The notes under the pieces were generated by a model. The model had not been told where the DNA came from. It ran no database searches and saw only the letters and a program-made list of their open reading frames with translations. A DNA stretch of 64,000 nt, taken from positions 186,001 through 250,000 of the forward strand of contig NZ_RIBS01000004.1 in NCBI RefSeq assembly GCF_003719825.1, written 5' to 3'. This DNA is from Montanilutibacter psychrotolerans (GTDB lineage Bacteria > Pseudomonadota > Gammaproteobacteria > Xanthomonadales > Xanthomonadaceae). This document shows positions 1 through 8,181 of the stretch, piece by piece. The position numbers and the translations under genes are program-made. The first letter of the stretch is position 1; each line of letters begins with the position of its first letter.

Positions 1-247
1 GCGTGCGCTGTCGACGCCGGCGCCGCGCTACCCGCCGGAAGCGTTGCGCGCAGCGCAGCGTGGCGAGGTGCAGGTCGAGTTCACCGTCGGCACCGACGGC
101 TCGGTGACTTCGGCACGCGTGGTGCGTTCCAACCCGGCCCGCATCTTCGATCGCGAAGCGGTCAATGCAGTCCGCAAGTGGCGCTTCCAGCCGGTGGCTT
201 CGCCGGTGACGACGCGTCGCACGATCGGCTTCGATCCGGGTCAGTAA
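1..247 (+). CDS. TonB family protein, C-terminal fragment (5' end outside window)
   Basis: The reading frame is open from the window edge and ends at a TAA at 245-247. The visible 81 residues match the TonB C-terminal domain: a YPPEA stretch, then GEVQVEFTVGTDGSV, a variable loop, and the closing AVRKWRFQPV motif. Such domains contact TonB-dependent outer-membrane receptors from the periplasm, or occur in TonB-like stand-alone proteins. The N-terminal anchor and proline-rich spacer are not in the window, so it cannot be said whether this is a true energy transducer. A hairpin terminator follows about 45 bases after the stop. Confidence 0.85.
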   Translation, partial: RALSTPAPRYPPEALRAAQRGEVQVEFTVGTDGSVTSARVVRSNPARIFDREAVNAVRKWRFQPVASPVTTRRTIGFDPGQ

Positions 248-290
248 GCCCGCCTCCGCCAACGCTGCAGCAACAGGCAGCGGCATCAAC

Positions 291-317
291 GAGAAGCCCG
301 GCCTGGCCGGGCTTCTT
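291..317 (+). terminator. Rho-independent-like hairpin after the TonB-type gene
   Basis: The arms AGAAGCCCGGC and GCCGGGCTTCT form an 11-bp stem around a very short loop, followed by a weak T stretch. It sits just downstream of the TonB-type stop codon. Confidence 0.6.
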
Positions 318-569
318 GCTGTCTGCCTGACGCATCCGGTTGCCACGCCGTGCGTGTGTCGTTCCTGGTCCGACGCTGCGCAGGCACGACGCACGGCCGG
401 CAAGCCCGATGGCAGAGCGCGCTCTGCTATGACAACCGCGCCGTGCCGCACGGGCCCGCGATTCCGGGTGCCGGTCTGCGTTGAACGACTACGGCCGGGC
501 GACGACAAACAAGTGAACACAAACGGGCGACACGTGCCGGCCGTCCATCACGTCACGCCGTGTTGCGGG

Positions 570-899
570 CTATCCCGCGTCTGCGCTCACCGCGCGTCGT
601 CGGCCGGCGCGCGATAGATGCCGGCGCACGCGCAGGGTCAGTTGTTCGCGTGCCATGGCCAGCATCAGCAGCGGCGCGGCCGGGTCCGCCGCCTCCATCG
701 CACGCTTGGCGGCGGAGATCGCCTCGCTCGCCGCCGCTGCGCCCTCGTCATCGAGCAGCGATCGCAGCGCACGCGAATGCTGGTCCAGACGTCGCGAGAA
801 TCCGGGGTTCACTCCGTGTCCGGCGCGCCGTATGACCTGGACCATGGTGGCTTCGGTGCGCACCAGTTCGTTGCGAAGCTGCTCGTTATGGAGAGTCAT
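570..899 (-). CDS. hypothetical helical protein, 109 aa
   Basis: Unrecognised. The ATG at 899 (MTLHNEQLRNELVRTEA) is chosen over an upstream in-frame start because the 27 extra residues look non-coding. The product is rich in Ala, Arg, Leu and Glu with heptad-like spacing and is probably all helical. There is no signal peptide or membrane segment. It is monocistronic and faces the terminator of the TonB-type gene. It could be a spurious frame, because GC-rich DNA often keeps long frames open, but its helical composition favours a real gene. Confidence 0.45.
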   Translation of the reverse strand: MTLHNEQLRNELVRTEATMVQVIRRAGHGVNPGFSRRLDQHSRALRSLLDDEGAAAASEAISAAKRAMEAADPAAPLLMLAMAREQLTLRVRRHLSRAGRRRAVSADAG

Positions 900-1244
900 G
901 CGAAGAGTGTGGCCCGTGTCTGTCGCAGTGGCTGCGAAAGGCCCGCATCTTGACGACGCCAATGTTATTGACCGGTGCACGCGGTGCTACGCAATCGTTA
1001 CAGCGGCTGGCCGTCGACGCTGGCGTTCGCGATGCGTGACGTCGCGCCATGTCCACACGCATCGCGCAGCGGCGCTCTGCTGGAACGTGCGCCGTGCGCC
1101 GACAACACGGATGGCGCTGTTCGATGTTCGATGGACAACGTCCACCCCAAGCCGACCGCGCCCGCGACGGCGTCGAATGATTGTGCTGCGCGCTGGCATC
1201 GGCATCGGTAGCGTGTCCGGACGCCGCGACGAGAACGATCTCGC
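900..1244. other. intergenic stretch without a convincing gene
   Basis: This 345-base stretch lies between the hypothetical gene starting at 899 and the stop of the response regulator at 1245. Open frames crossing it have Arg-rich, low-complexity translations typical of shadow frames. No tRNA, repeat or clear terminator was seen. It probably holds the promoter of the minus-strand hypothetical gene. Confidence 0.4.
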
Positions 1245-1892
1245 TCAGATCACCCGCAACGTGATCGCCTTGAGCACAGCGCGCGTGCGATCGCGCGTGT
1301 CGAGCTTCTCGAGGATCACCGACACGTAGTTCTTGACCGTGCCCTCGGCCAGGAACATCGCGCGTGCGATCTCCTTGTTGGAGTAGCCGCCCGCCATCAG
1401 CCGCAGGATCGCCACTTCCTTGTCGCTGAAGCGTTCCCGTGGCGGGTCCTCGGTGTGGTAGCGGTAGCGCGCGCGCACCGCGTCGGTGCTGACCGGCTGC
1501 AGCAGCGTGCCACCGTCGGCGACGTGCACGATCGCCGCACGCAGGTCTTCCGGCGCGGCGTCCTTGAGCAGAAAGCCCTGCGCACCGGCTTCGGTCGCGC
1601 GCAGGAGGAGTTCGCTGTCGTCAAAGGTGGTGAGCAGCAACACCGGGGTGGTGTCGCCGCGGTCGCGCAGCCGTTGCAGCGCGTCGATGCCGTCGATGCC
1701 CGGCATGCGGATGTCGCTGAGCACCACGTCGACGGGTTGCCCGGCCAGTTGCGTCAGCAGCGCTTCGCCGTCGTCGGCCTCGAAGGCGATCGCGATGCCC
1801 TGGCGTTCGAGCAATGCGCGCAGGCCGGCGCGAACCAGGCCCTGGTCGTCGGCCAGCGCAATCCGGATTGGCGTCGCGCGCGGCGCGGTCAT
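1245..1892 (-). CDS. NarL/FixJ-family response regulator
   Basis: A 215-residue two-component response regulator. The receiver domain fills residues 9-125, with acidic residues D15/D16, the phosphoacceptor D60 in VVLSDIRMPG and the conserved lysine in FLLKDAAPEDL. A LuxR-type helix-turn-helix follows (KEVAILRLMAGGYSNKEIARAMFLAEGTVKNYV, split here only by description) near residues 150-195. The ATG overlaps the stop of the upstream kinase gene (ATGA), so the two are translationally coupled and form one signalling pair. It resembles DesR/LiaR-type regulators that sense membrane state; the target genes cannot be read from the sequence. Confidence 0.93.
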   Translation of the reverse strand: MTAPRATPIRIALADDQGLVRAGLRALLERQGIAIAFEADDGEALLTQLAGQPVDVVLSDIRMPGIDGIDALQRLRDRGDTTPVLLLTTFDDSELLLRATEAGAQGFLLKDAAPEDLRAAIVHVADGGTLLQPVSTDAVRARYRYHTEDPPRERFSDKEVAILRLMAGGYSNKEIARAMFLAEGTVKNYVSVILEKLDTRDRTRAVLKAITLRVI

Positions 1893-2995
1893 GCCGGGAG
1901 CCTCGCGTCGATCCGCATCGATCCCTTGGCGGTCAGCGTGAACGCCACCGTGCCGCCGGCGCCTTCAATGCGTTCGCGCATGCCCGTCAGCCCGTTGCCT
2001 TCGCGCAGCGCGTTACGCACGCGGCCATCGTCTTCGATGGCGAGCAGCAGCGCATCGCCTTCGCGCAGCAGCGACACCCGCAAGGTGTCCGCACCGGCGT
2101 GGCGGGCGGCGTTGGTCAGCGCCTCCTGCACGATGCGCAGGATCGCCTCGGCCAGGCACGGGTCGTCGACGCGAACGTCCTCGTCGACCTGCAATCGCAG
2201 CAGCGGCCTCGGCAACGGCGCGGCAAGGGCACGCAGCGCAGTGGCCAGGTCGAGCCCGCGACTGTCGCGCAACGCCTGGACCACGTTGCGGATGTCCCCG
2301 AGCAGTTCCGCCGACAGCTGTTGCGCCACGCGCACTTCGCTGCGCGCGGCCAGCTCGGGGTCCGTGGCGAGCGCGCGCAGGTTCAAGGTCATCGCGGTGA
2401 GCTTGTGCCCGGCGACATCGTGCAGCTCGCGCGCCACGCGCAGACGCTCGGCGTCGCGCGCGGCGTCGGCCAACAGCGCGCGCGTGGCCAGCAGGTCGGC
2501 GTTGACGCGGGCCAGCTGGTCGCGCGCCTGCTCGGCGGAACGTGCGTAGTGCGAGCACATCATCGCAAAGCCCTGGAAGCCGGCGTTGATCATCACCACC
2601 AGCATCGGCGAGGTCCAGTTGGCGTCGCGCAGGATCAGGTAGTAGGCGATGTCGGCCAGCAACGCGGCAACCAGCGTCACGCGCAGCGAGCGCTCAGCAG
2701 CCAACTGCGTGACCCAGATCACCAGAAGCACCTGCGCCGTGCCAGGACGCGGATCGAGCCAGATCAGCGTCAGCGCGGCAAGGGCTTCGAACAGCAACAG
2801 GGCATTGCGCAACCAGGGCCTGTCCGTCTGCAGCAGCTCGTGGACCACCAGAGCGAGCAGCCACGAGACCAGCAGCACCCAACCCAGCGCCTGGTGCTGG
2901 GCCATGAAGCGCATCGCCAACGCCACCGCCAGCCAGGTCAGCAGGCCGGCGATGAACAACGGGTCGAGCAGCAGTTTGCGAAGGCGTTCGATCAT
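1889..2995 (-). CDS. sensor histidine kinase, HisKA_3 type
   Basis: A membrane histidine kinase of 368 aa if started at the ATG at 2995; an ATG three codons earlier (3004) is equally possible. The N-terminal half carries about four to five hydrophobic helices (for example LFIAGLLTWLAVALAM). The phosphoacceptor box ARELHDVAGHKL is typical of kinases that partner NarL-type regulators. A C-terminal ATPase domain follows, with IVQEALTNAARHA and the G box GNGLTGMRERIEGAGG. It overlaps the regulator gene by four bases. The arrangement resembles DesK/LiaS membrane-stress sensors, but the signal is unknown. Confidence 0.92.
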   Translation of the reverse strand: MIERLRKLLLDPLFIAGLLTWLAVALAMRFMAQHQALGWVLLVSWLLALVVHELLQTDRPWLRNALLLFEALAALTLIWLDPRPGTAQVLLVIWVTQLAAERSLRVTLVAALLADIAYYLILRDANWTSPMLVVMINAGFQGFAMMCSHYARSAEQARDQLARVNADLLATRALLADAARDAERLRVARELHDVAGHKLTAMTLNLRALATDPELAARSEVRVAQQLSAELLGDIRNVVQALRDSRGLDLATALRALAAPLPRPLLRLQVDEDVRVDDPCLAEAILRIVQEALTNAARHAGADTLRVSLLREGDALLLAIEDDGRVRNALREGNGLTGMRERIEGAGGTVAFTLTAKGSMRIDARLPA

Positions 2996-3141
2996 GCCGG
3001 CCATGCTGGGGCGGCGCGCGGTGCGTGGCAATGCCGTCGGGTCGGAAAGTGACTTCCGGCAGGTCGGATCGATGACTGGGGGCACTGCGGCGCATCCGGC
3101 CACGCGGACACGCTGTGCGCACCTTGCCACGGAGCCCTGAC

Positions 3142-3849
3142 ATGACCGCGTACCAGATGCTTGTCGCCTTCCACGGCGCGATCGGAGTCGTCGCGCTCGC
3201 CGCCTTCTGGGGCGCCGCCGCGCTGCGCAAGGGAAGCGTGCTGCACCGTCGGGTCGGACAGATCTACCTGATCGCGATGGCGGGCATCGTCGTCACCGCG
3301 TTGCCATTGGCGGCGGCGGCCTTCGCGCGCGGCAAGCCGGTGATTGGCGTGTTCCTGGCCTACCTGGTGGTCATCACCGCAACCGGCACGTGGAGCGCCT
3401 GGCGCGCGATCCGCGACAAGCACGATGTCGCGTGCTACACCGGCCCGGTCTACGTCGCGTTGGCGTGGCTGTCGTTGTTGTCGGGCGTGGGATCGCTCGC
3501 GTTCGGCATTCGCACCGGGATGCCGTTGCTGATCGGCTTCTCGGCCGTCGGACTGTTCACCGGGCAGGACATGCTGCGCAAGCGTCGCAATCGCGTCGCG
3601 TTCGGACAGCAACCGCGCTGGTGGCTGGTGGAGCACTACACGGCGATGCTGGGCAACGGCATTGCGACGCACATCGCGTTTCTTGGCATTGGCCTGCCGC
3701 GCCTGCTCCCGTCCATCAACGGCGAAGCCCTGCATTACTTATCGTGGTTTGGTCCGCTGGCCGTGGCGCTGGTGGCCAAGGTTCTGGTCGATCGCCGCTG
3801 GAAGCCGCGCCCGAAGGTAGGAGTAACGGCACGTGCCAGCACGGTCTGA
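3142..3849 (+). CDS. DUF2306-like integral membrane protein
   Basis: A polytopic membrane protein of 235 aa with about seven hydrophobic helices. The start at 3142 (MTAYQMLVAFHGAIG) is preceded by a GGAG at 3131-3134. The N-terminal layout, with a His in the first helix (AFHGAIG) and the LHRRVGQIYL loop, matches proteins of the DUF2306 group, whose function is not established. It is divergent from the two-component system and a short distance upstream of the secreted hydrolase. It could be a target of the neighbouring kinase/regulator pair, but that is only inference from position. Confidence 0.75.
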   Translation: MTAYQMLVAFHGAIGVVALAAFWGAAALRKGSVLHRRVGQIYLIAMAGIVVTALPLAAAAFARGKPVIGVFLAYLVVITATGTWSAWRAIRDKHDVACYTGPVYVALAWLSLLSGVGSLAFGIRTGMPLLIGFSAVGLFTGQDMLRKRRNRVAFGQQPRWWLVEHYTAMLGNGIATHIAFLGIGLPRLLPSINGEALHYLSWFGPLAVALVAKVLVDRRWKPRPKVGVTARASTV

Positions 3850-3897
3850 GCTCGACCAACATGGACACCCCCACGAACACCCATTCAAGGAAATCCG

Positions 3898-5268
3898 ATG
3901 CGCGCTTCGCAACCGTTCCTGTTGACCGTGGCATGGATGCTCGCCGGCATCGCCGGTTGCGCCAGCGCCAACGATCTTGCCTGCCATGCCGGCGCCTATC
4001 GACTGGTCGACGGGAGCGTGGTCGACGTGGCGGCGCGCGACGATGACGACGCCCTGCGCTGGCGTCTGCTCGATGGCCGCACCGGTCGCCTGACGCGCGG
4101 TGCGGACGGCGCTTGGACCAGCACCCTGGGCTGGACCAACCGCAACGATGGCGTGCAGGTCGACTTTGGCGAATGCGCCGCGGAGCAGATCCGGTTCGGT
4201 GGCCAGGCCGGCAAGAAGCTGGCGTTCGACGTCGTCGACACGCGGTTCGCCGGCGAAGGCGTGAGCCTGCGCGGCCGACTGGTGTTGCCGCGCGGCAACG
4301 GCCCGGTGCCCATCGTGATCGAAGTGCACGGTTCCGAACACAACTCGGCCGTGCGCGGCAATCACCGCCAGTACCGTTTCCCGGCGCACGGCATCGGCGT
4401 GTTCGTCTACGACAAGCGCGGCACTGGCGAGTCCAGCGGCCGTTACACCCAGGACTTCCACGTGCTTGCCGCCGATGCCACCGCGGCGATGGCCGAAGCC
4501 CGGCGGCTGGCCGGCGCACGGGCCGGGCGGATTGGCTTCGAGGGCGGTAGCCAGGGCGGCTGGATCGCGCCGCTGGCCGCCAACCGCGCCGGTGCCGATT
4601 TCGTCGTGGTCGGCTTCGGACTGGCAGAGAGCCCGCTGGCCGAGGACCGCGAGCAGGTGATCCTGGATCTGGCCACGGCCGGCTTCACCGCGCCGGACGT
4701 GCTGGCGAAAGCGCGCGAGATCACCGACGCCACCGGCGCAGTGGTTGCCTCGGGGTACCGCGACGGCTTCAAGCGCCTCGACGAGGTGCGCGCGCTGTAC
4801 CGCAACGAGCCGTGGTACGCGGCGATGCGCGGCGAGTTCACCGGCGAGGTTCTGAGCCACCGCAACTGGATGTTGCGCATCGTCGGCCCCGTGCGCGACC
4901 CGGGCACGTCGTGGGACTACGATCCGATGCCGACCCTGCGGGGCGTGCAAGCGCCGCAACTGTGGGTGCTGGCCGGCGCGGATCGCGAGGCGCCGTCGAT
5001 CGAGACGCAGCGCCGTTTGCTCTCGCTGACTGCCGAGGGTCGGCCGATCACCACCGTGATGTTCGCCAACACTGACCACGGCATCCTCGAGTTCGAGACC
5101 GATGCGCAGGGCCAGCGCTCGGAGACGCGCTTCGCGGACGGCTACTACCGCCTGCTCGTCGACTGGATCCACAACGGCAAGCTGGCGCCGCCGTACGGCA
5201 AGGCGTTGTGGCCAGCGGCAACAGACACGGCCGCTGACGCGGCGGCCGGCGCCGCGGCCAGCCGGTAA
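3898..5268 (+). CDS. exported alpha/beta hydrolase
   Basis: A 456-residue exported hydrolase. The N-terminus is a signal sequence (MRASQPFLLTVAWMLAGIAG) followed by Cys20; IAGC fits a lipobox, so it may be a lipoprotein, although signal peptidase I cleavage after CASA is also possible. After an N-terminal beta-rich region, the hydrolase fold begins with VIEVHGSEHNSA. It has FVYDKRGTGESSG and the nucleophile elbow GFEGGSQGGW (Ser at the centre of GGSQG), with a late Asp and the TDHG histidine completing a triad. It is close to S9-like/BAAT-type hydrolases of unknown substrate. It ends near a convergent phhA. Confidence 0.85.
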   Translation: MRASQPFLLTVAWMLAGIAGCASANDLACHAGAYRLVDGSVVDVAARDDDDALRWRLLDGRTGRLTRGADGAWTSTLGWTNRNDGVQVDFGECAAEQIRFGGQAGKKLAFDVVDTRFAGEGVSLRGRLVLPRGNGPVPIVIEVHGSEHNSAVRGNHRQYRFPAHGIGVFVYDKRGTGESSGRYTQDFHVLAADATAAMAEARRLAGARAGRIGFEGGSQGGWIAPLAANRAGADFVVVGFGLAESPLAEDREQVILDLATAGFTAPDVLAKAREITDATGAVVASGYRDGFKRLDEVRALYRNEPWYAAMRGEFTGEVLSHRNWMLRIVGPVRDPGTSWDYDPMPTLRGVQAPQLWVLAGADREAPSIETQRRLLSLTAEGRPITTVMFANTDHGILEFETDAQGQRSETRFADGYYRLLVDWIHNGKLAPPYGKALWPAATDTAADAAAGAAASR

Positions 5269-5388
5269 TGCCCGGATGCCGGTGGCGACCGAGAGGTTTG
5301 CCACCGGCGTCGAAACCGGTCCCGGCGTGTGCGCCTACCGGGCCGTTCTTGGAATCAGGTGCGCCGACCTTGACCCGGCGCGGCGGCT

Positions 5389-6282
5389 TCAGACGTCGCC
5401 GTCGTTGAGCCAGCCCTCGCCGGTGCCGCGATTGAACACGGTGTCGGTCGCCAGCACCTCGCCGGCCGGGATCGAGTCCTGCTGCGCCAGCTTGGTGTAG
5501 ATCGGCGTGAAGTCCGGCGTGGTCGACTCCATCAACTGCTCGTAACTGTCGATCACGAAGTAGGTCTTCTGGTAGGTGTCGATCCGGTAGCGCGTGCGCA
5601 TGATCCGCTCGAGATCGAAGCCGATCCGGTTGGGTGCCTTCGATTCCAGGCAGTGGATCGATTCGCCCTTGCTCGACACGATGCCGCTGCCGTAGATGCG
5701 CAGGCCGTCGTCCTGGCGGATCAGGCCGAATTCGACCGTGTACCAGTACAGGCGCGTGAGATTGACCAGCGCTTCGGGGCCGATCGCATGCGCCTTGACG
5801 CCACCGCGGCCGTAGGCGGCCATGTAGTCGGCGAACACCGGGTTCATCAGCAGCGGCACGTGGCCAAACAGGTCGTGGAACAGGTCCGGCTCGCTGAGGT
5901 AGTCCAGCTGCTCGGGCTTGCGGATCCACCACGTCACCGGGAAACGGCGGTTGGCGAGATGGTCGAAGAAGGTGAGTTCGGGCAACAGCCCCTCGACGCC
6001 GACCAGCTCCCAGCCAGTGGCCTTTCGCAGCAGCTTGTTGAGGTCGTCGAACTTCGGGATGCGGTCGGGCGTCATGCCCATCGCCTGCTGCGTCGACAGG
6101 AACTCGTCGCTGGCACGCCCCACCAGGATCTCGCGCTGGCGCTTGAACAGCGTCGCCCAGACCGCATGGTCGGCGTCGCTGTAGGCGTCCCACGGTTGGT
6201 CAACCACGGCGGTCGTGTAGACCGGCACATAGCCCTTGTCGGTGAGCTGGTGTTCGACGCGGTTGGGCGTGGTGGTGTTCAT
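5389..6282 (-). CDS. phhA: phenylalanine 4-monooxygenase
   Basis: Converts phenylalanine to tyrosine with tetrahydrobiopterin, O2 and non-haem iron in the cytosol. The 297-aa product has the bacterial single-domain length, lacking the animal regulatory domain. Iron ligands are visible in LFHDLFGHVPLL (two His) with a Glu in YWYTVEFGLIR. The start at 6282 (MNTTTPNRVEHQL) has GGAG eight bases upstream; longer in-frame starts lack a ribosome site. An Lrp-type regulator is divergently transcribed across a 207-base gap containing inverted repeats, which suggests amino-acid-responsive control. Confidence 0.97.
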   Translation of the reverse strand: MNTTTPNRVEHQLTDKGYVPVYTTAVVDQPWDAYSDADHAVWATLFKRQREILVGRASDEFLSTQQAMGMTPDRIPKFDDLNKLLRKATGWELVGVEGLLPELTFFDHLANRRFPVTWWIRKPEQLDYLSEPDLFHDLFGHVPLLMNPVFADYMAAYGRGGVKAHAIGPEALVNLTRLYWYTVEFGLIRQDDGLRIYGSGIVSSKGESIHCLESKAPNRIGFDLERIMRTRYRIDTYQKTYFVIDSYEQLMESTTPDFTPIYTKLAQQDSIPAGEVLATDTVFNRGTGEGWLNDGDV

Positions 6283-6410
6283 GGCGGCTCCGGGGTCGAC
6301 GGCTGCCTTCCGTTGCAAGCGGGGACGGGCCAGGGGCTGGGTTCGCAGGTGGCGCAGTGACTGCGCCCGCGCCGGTCAAGCCGGCCAGAACGAATGTAGC
6401 CCGCTTGGCG

Positions 6411-6453
6411 CGCAACAAGCTTGCGTTATTGCGCCAGATTGCGGGTCTGGCGC
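6411..6453. promoter_or_regulatory. putative Lrp-family operator between phhA and its divergent regulator
   Basis: GCGCCAGA (6431-6438) and TCTGGCGC (6446-6453) are perfect 8-base inverted repeats separated by seven bases. A second, weaker pair CGCAA/TTGCG lies at 6411-6415 and 6421-6425. The dyads sit in the shared promoter region. Lrp/AsnC proteins bind imperfect 15-bp dyads in tandem, which fits. Confidence 0.5.
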
Positions 6454-6489
6454 ATGATTCTTGCTTGTTCAGCGAGTTGATCGCACGAA

Positions 6490-6966
6490 ATGCCCGCAGT
6501 TGACCTCGATCGCACCGACCTGTTGCTGCTTGCGCAGCTGCAACGCGGTGGCCGCCTCACCAACGCCGAGCTGGCCGAACGCGTGCACCTGTCAGCGTCG
6601 GCCTGTCTGCGGCGCGTCCAGCGGCTCGAGCGTGAGGGGGTGATCGCCGGCTACAGCGCGCAGGTCGATCCCGAGCGCATTGGCCTGGGCCTGCAGGCGT
6701 TCGTGCGCGTGCAGCTCGCGCACCACGACGCCGATGCGATCGCCGCGTTCACCGCGTTCGTGAACCAGTGGGACGAGGTGATCGCCTGCCACGCCCTGAC
6801 CGGCGACATGGACTACCTGCTGCAGATCGCGGTGAGCGATCTGGAGCACTTCTCGCGCTTCCTGCTCGACCGCCTGCTCAACCAGGCCGGCGTCGCCGAC
6901 GTCAATTCCAGCTTCGTGCTGCGAACCGTCAAGGCGTTCCGCGGTCTGCCACTGCCGGCGCGCTGA
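6490..6966 (+). CDS. Lrp/AsnC-family transcriptional regulator
   Basis: A 158-residue regulator. The N-terminal winged helix-turn-helix reads LDRTDLLLLAQLQ and LTNAELAERVHLSASACLRRVQRLEREGVI. The C-terminal RAM/AsnC effector domain (about residues 65-150) includes ACHALTGDMDYLLQI, the usual ligand-binding segment. It is divergent from phhA, so it probably senses an aromatic amino acid and controls phenylalanine degradation and its own expression. The effector is inferred from context, not from sequence. It ends at a hairpin facing the convergent AIM24 gene. Confidence 0.93.
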   Translation: MPAVDLDRTDLLLLAQLQRGGRLTNAELAERVHLSASACLRRVQRLEREGVIAGYSAQVDPERIGLGLQAFVRVQLAHHDADAIAAFTAFVNQWDEVIACHALTGDMDYLLQIAVSDLEHFSRFLLDRLLNQAGVADVNSSFVLRTVKAFRGLPLPAR

Positions 6967-6988
6967 GCGCGACGGGTTGGATCGCAAT

Positions 6989-7015
6989 GCACCGTGCCCA
7001 GGACGGGCACGGTGC
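6989..7015. terminator. bidirectional hairpin between convergent genes
   Basis: GCACCGTGCCC and GGGCACGGTGC form a perfect 11-bp stem with a five-base loop between the lrp-type stop and the AIM24 stop. No strong T tract is present. Confidence 0.5.
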
Positions 7016-7032
7016 GCGGCATCGCGACGACG

Positions 7033-8064
7033 TCAGAAGTTGTTGTCGCCGTCGAGCAGACGGCCCAGGCCGCCAAGCACCGAGCCTTCGCCACGGTTCT
7101 GGCCGCCGGCCTGCGGCGCGGCCGCGAGCATGCGTCCGGCCATGCGCGAGAACGGCAACGACTGCAGCCAGACCTTGCCCGGCCCGGTCAGGGTGGCCAG
7201 GAACACGCCTTCACCACCGAACAGCATGCTCTTGATGCCACCGACCGCCTGCACGTCCATGCTGACGGTGTCGTGGTAGGCCATCACGCAGCCGGTGTCG
7301 ACGTCGATGCGCTCGCCGGCCTTGAGTTCGCGTTCGACCAGCGTGCCGCCGGCGTGCACGAACACCCAGCCGTCGCCTTCGAGCTTCTGCATGATGAAGC
7401 CTTCGCCGCCGAACAGGCCGGTGAGGATCTTGCGCTGCAGGTGGATGCCCACCGACACGCCGCGCGCGCCGGCCAGGAAGCTGTCCTTCTGGCAGATCAG
7501 GCGGCCGCCGTGCTCGCTGAGGTTCATCGCCAGCACCGTGCCCGGATACGGCGCGGCGAACGCGACCTTGGCCTTGCCGGTGCCCTGGTGGGTGAACATC
7601 GTGGTGAACAGGCTCTCGCCGGTCAGCACGCGCTTGCCGGCCGACAGCAGCTTGCCCATGAAACCGCCACCGCCCTGGCCGCTGCTGGAGCCGTCGCCGA
7701 ACACCGTGTCCATCTGCACGCTGGCGTCCTTGTACATCAGCGCACCGGCCTCGGCGATCGCGCTTTCGCCCGGGTCGAGTTCGACTTCGACGAAGGGCAT
7801 GTCGTTGCCGACGATGCGGTAGTCGATCTCGTCGCTGCGGCCGCGTGGCTTGGCACCGCCCGGAATCGGCGGAAGGACCGGCGGCGGCATGTCGGTGTGG
7901 GCGCTGGCGAACTCGGGCATCGCCCGCACCGGCTGCCAGCCGCCGAGGCCTTCGCGCCAGCACTGGTCGCCGGGGTTGCGCTGCGCGTGCGCCTGGGCGG
8001 CGTCCTCGTCGAGCGGGCCGACGCGGTTGCCCGTGCCGGGCGAGACGAAATACCACTGGATCAT
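7033..8064 (-). CDS. GYF_2 + AIM24/TIGR00266-family protein
   Basis: A 343-aa soluble protein. Residues 1-55 form a GYF_2-like module (IQWYFVSPGTGNRVGPLDEDAA and CWREGLGGWQPV). A proline-rich linker leads to an AIM24 domain (about residues 80-320), recognisable by IVGNDMPFVEVELDPGESAIAEAGAL, the glycine stretch, and FAAPYPGTVLAMNLSE. The start at 8064 has AGGAAC eight bases upstream. AIM24 proteins are beta-barrel-like; the mitochondrial homologue supports inner-membrane organisation, and the bacterial role is undefined. GYF_2 modules typically dock proline-rich partners. It may be a membrane-associated scaffold. Confidence 0.88.
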   Translation of the reverse strand: MIQWYFVSPGTGNRVGPLDEDAAQAHAQRNPGDQCWREGLGGWQPVRAMPEFASAHTDMPPPVLPPIPGGAKPRGRSDEIDYRIVGNDMPFVEVELDPGESAIAEAGALMYKDASVQMDTVFGDGSSSGQGGGGFMGKLLSAGKRVLTGESLFTTMFTHQGTGKAKVAFAAPYPGTVLAMNLSEHGGRLICQKDSFLAGARGVSVGIHLQRKILTGLFGGEGFIMQKLEGDGWVFVHAGGTLVERELKAGERIDVDTGCVMAYHDTVSMDVQAVGGIKSMLFGGEGVFLATLTGPGKVWLQSLPFSRMAGRMLAAAPQAGGQNRGEGSVLGGLGRLLDGDNNF

Positions 8065-8181
8065 GACGACGTTCCTTGCTGTGCTGGGTAATGGCCGCAC
8101 GGAATACCACGGGATCGCCGCAGCGTCATGGGTGGAAGGTGAGGGTGGTCGATGGCTACACCGGCCGCGGACGCGGAATCG

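Noticed and set aside
2013-2558. An alternative minus-strand frame within the sensor kinase
   Set aside because: It is out of frame with the HisKA_3 and HATPase motifs and is almost pure Arg/Ala/Gly.
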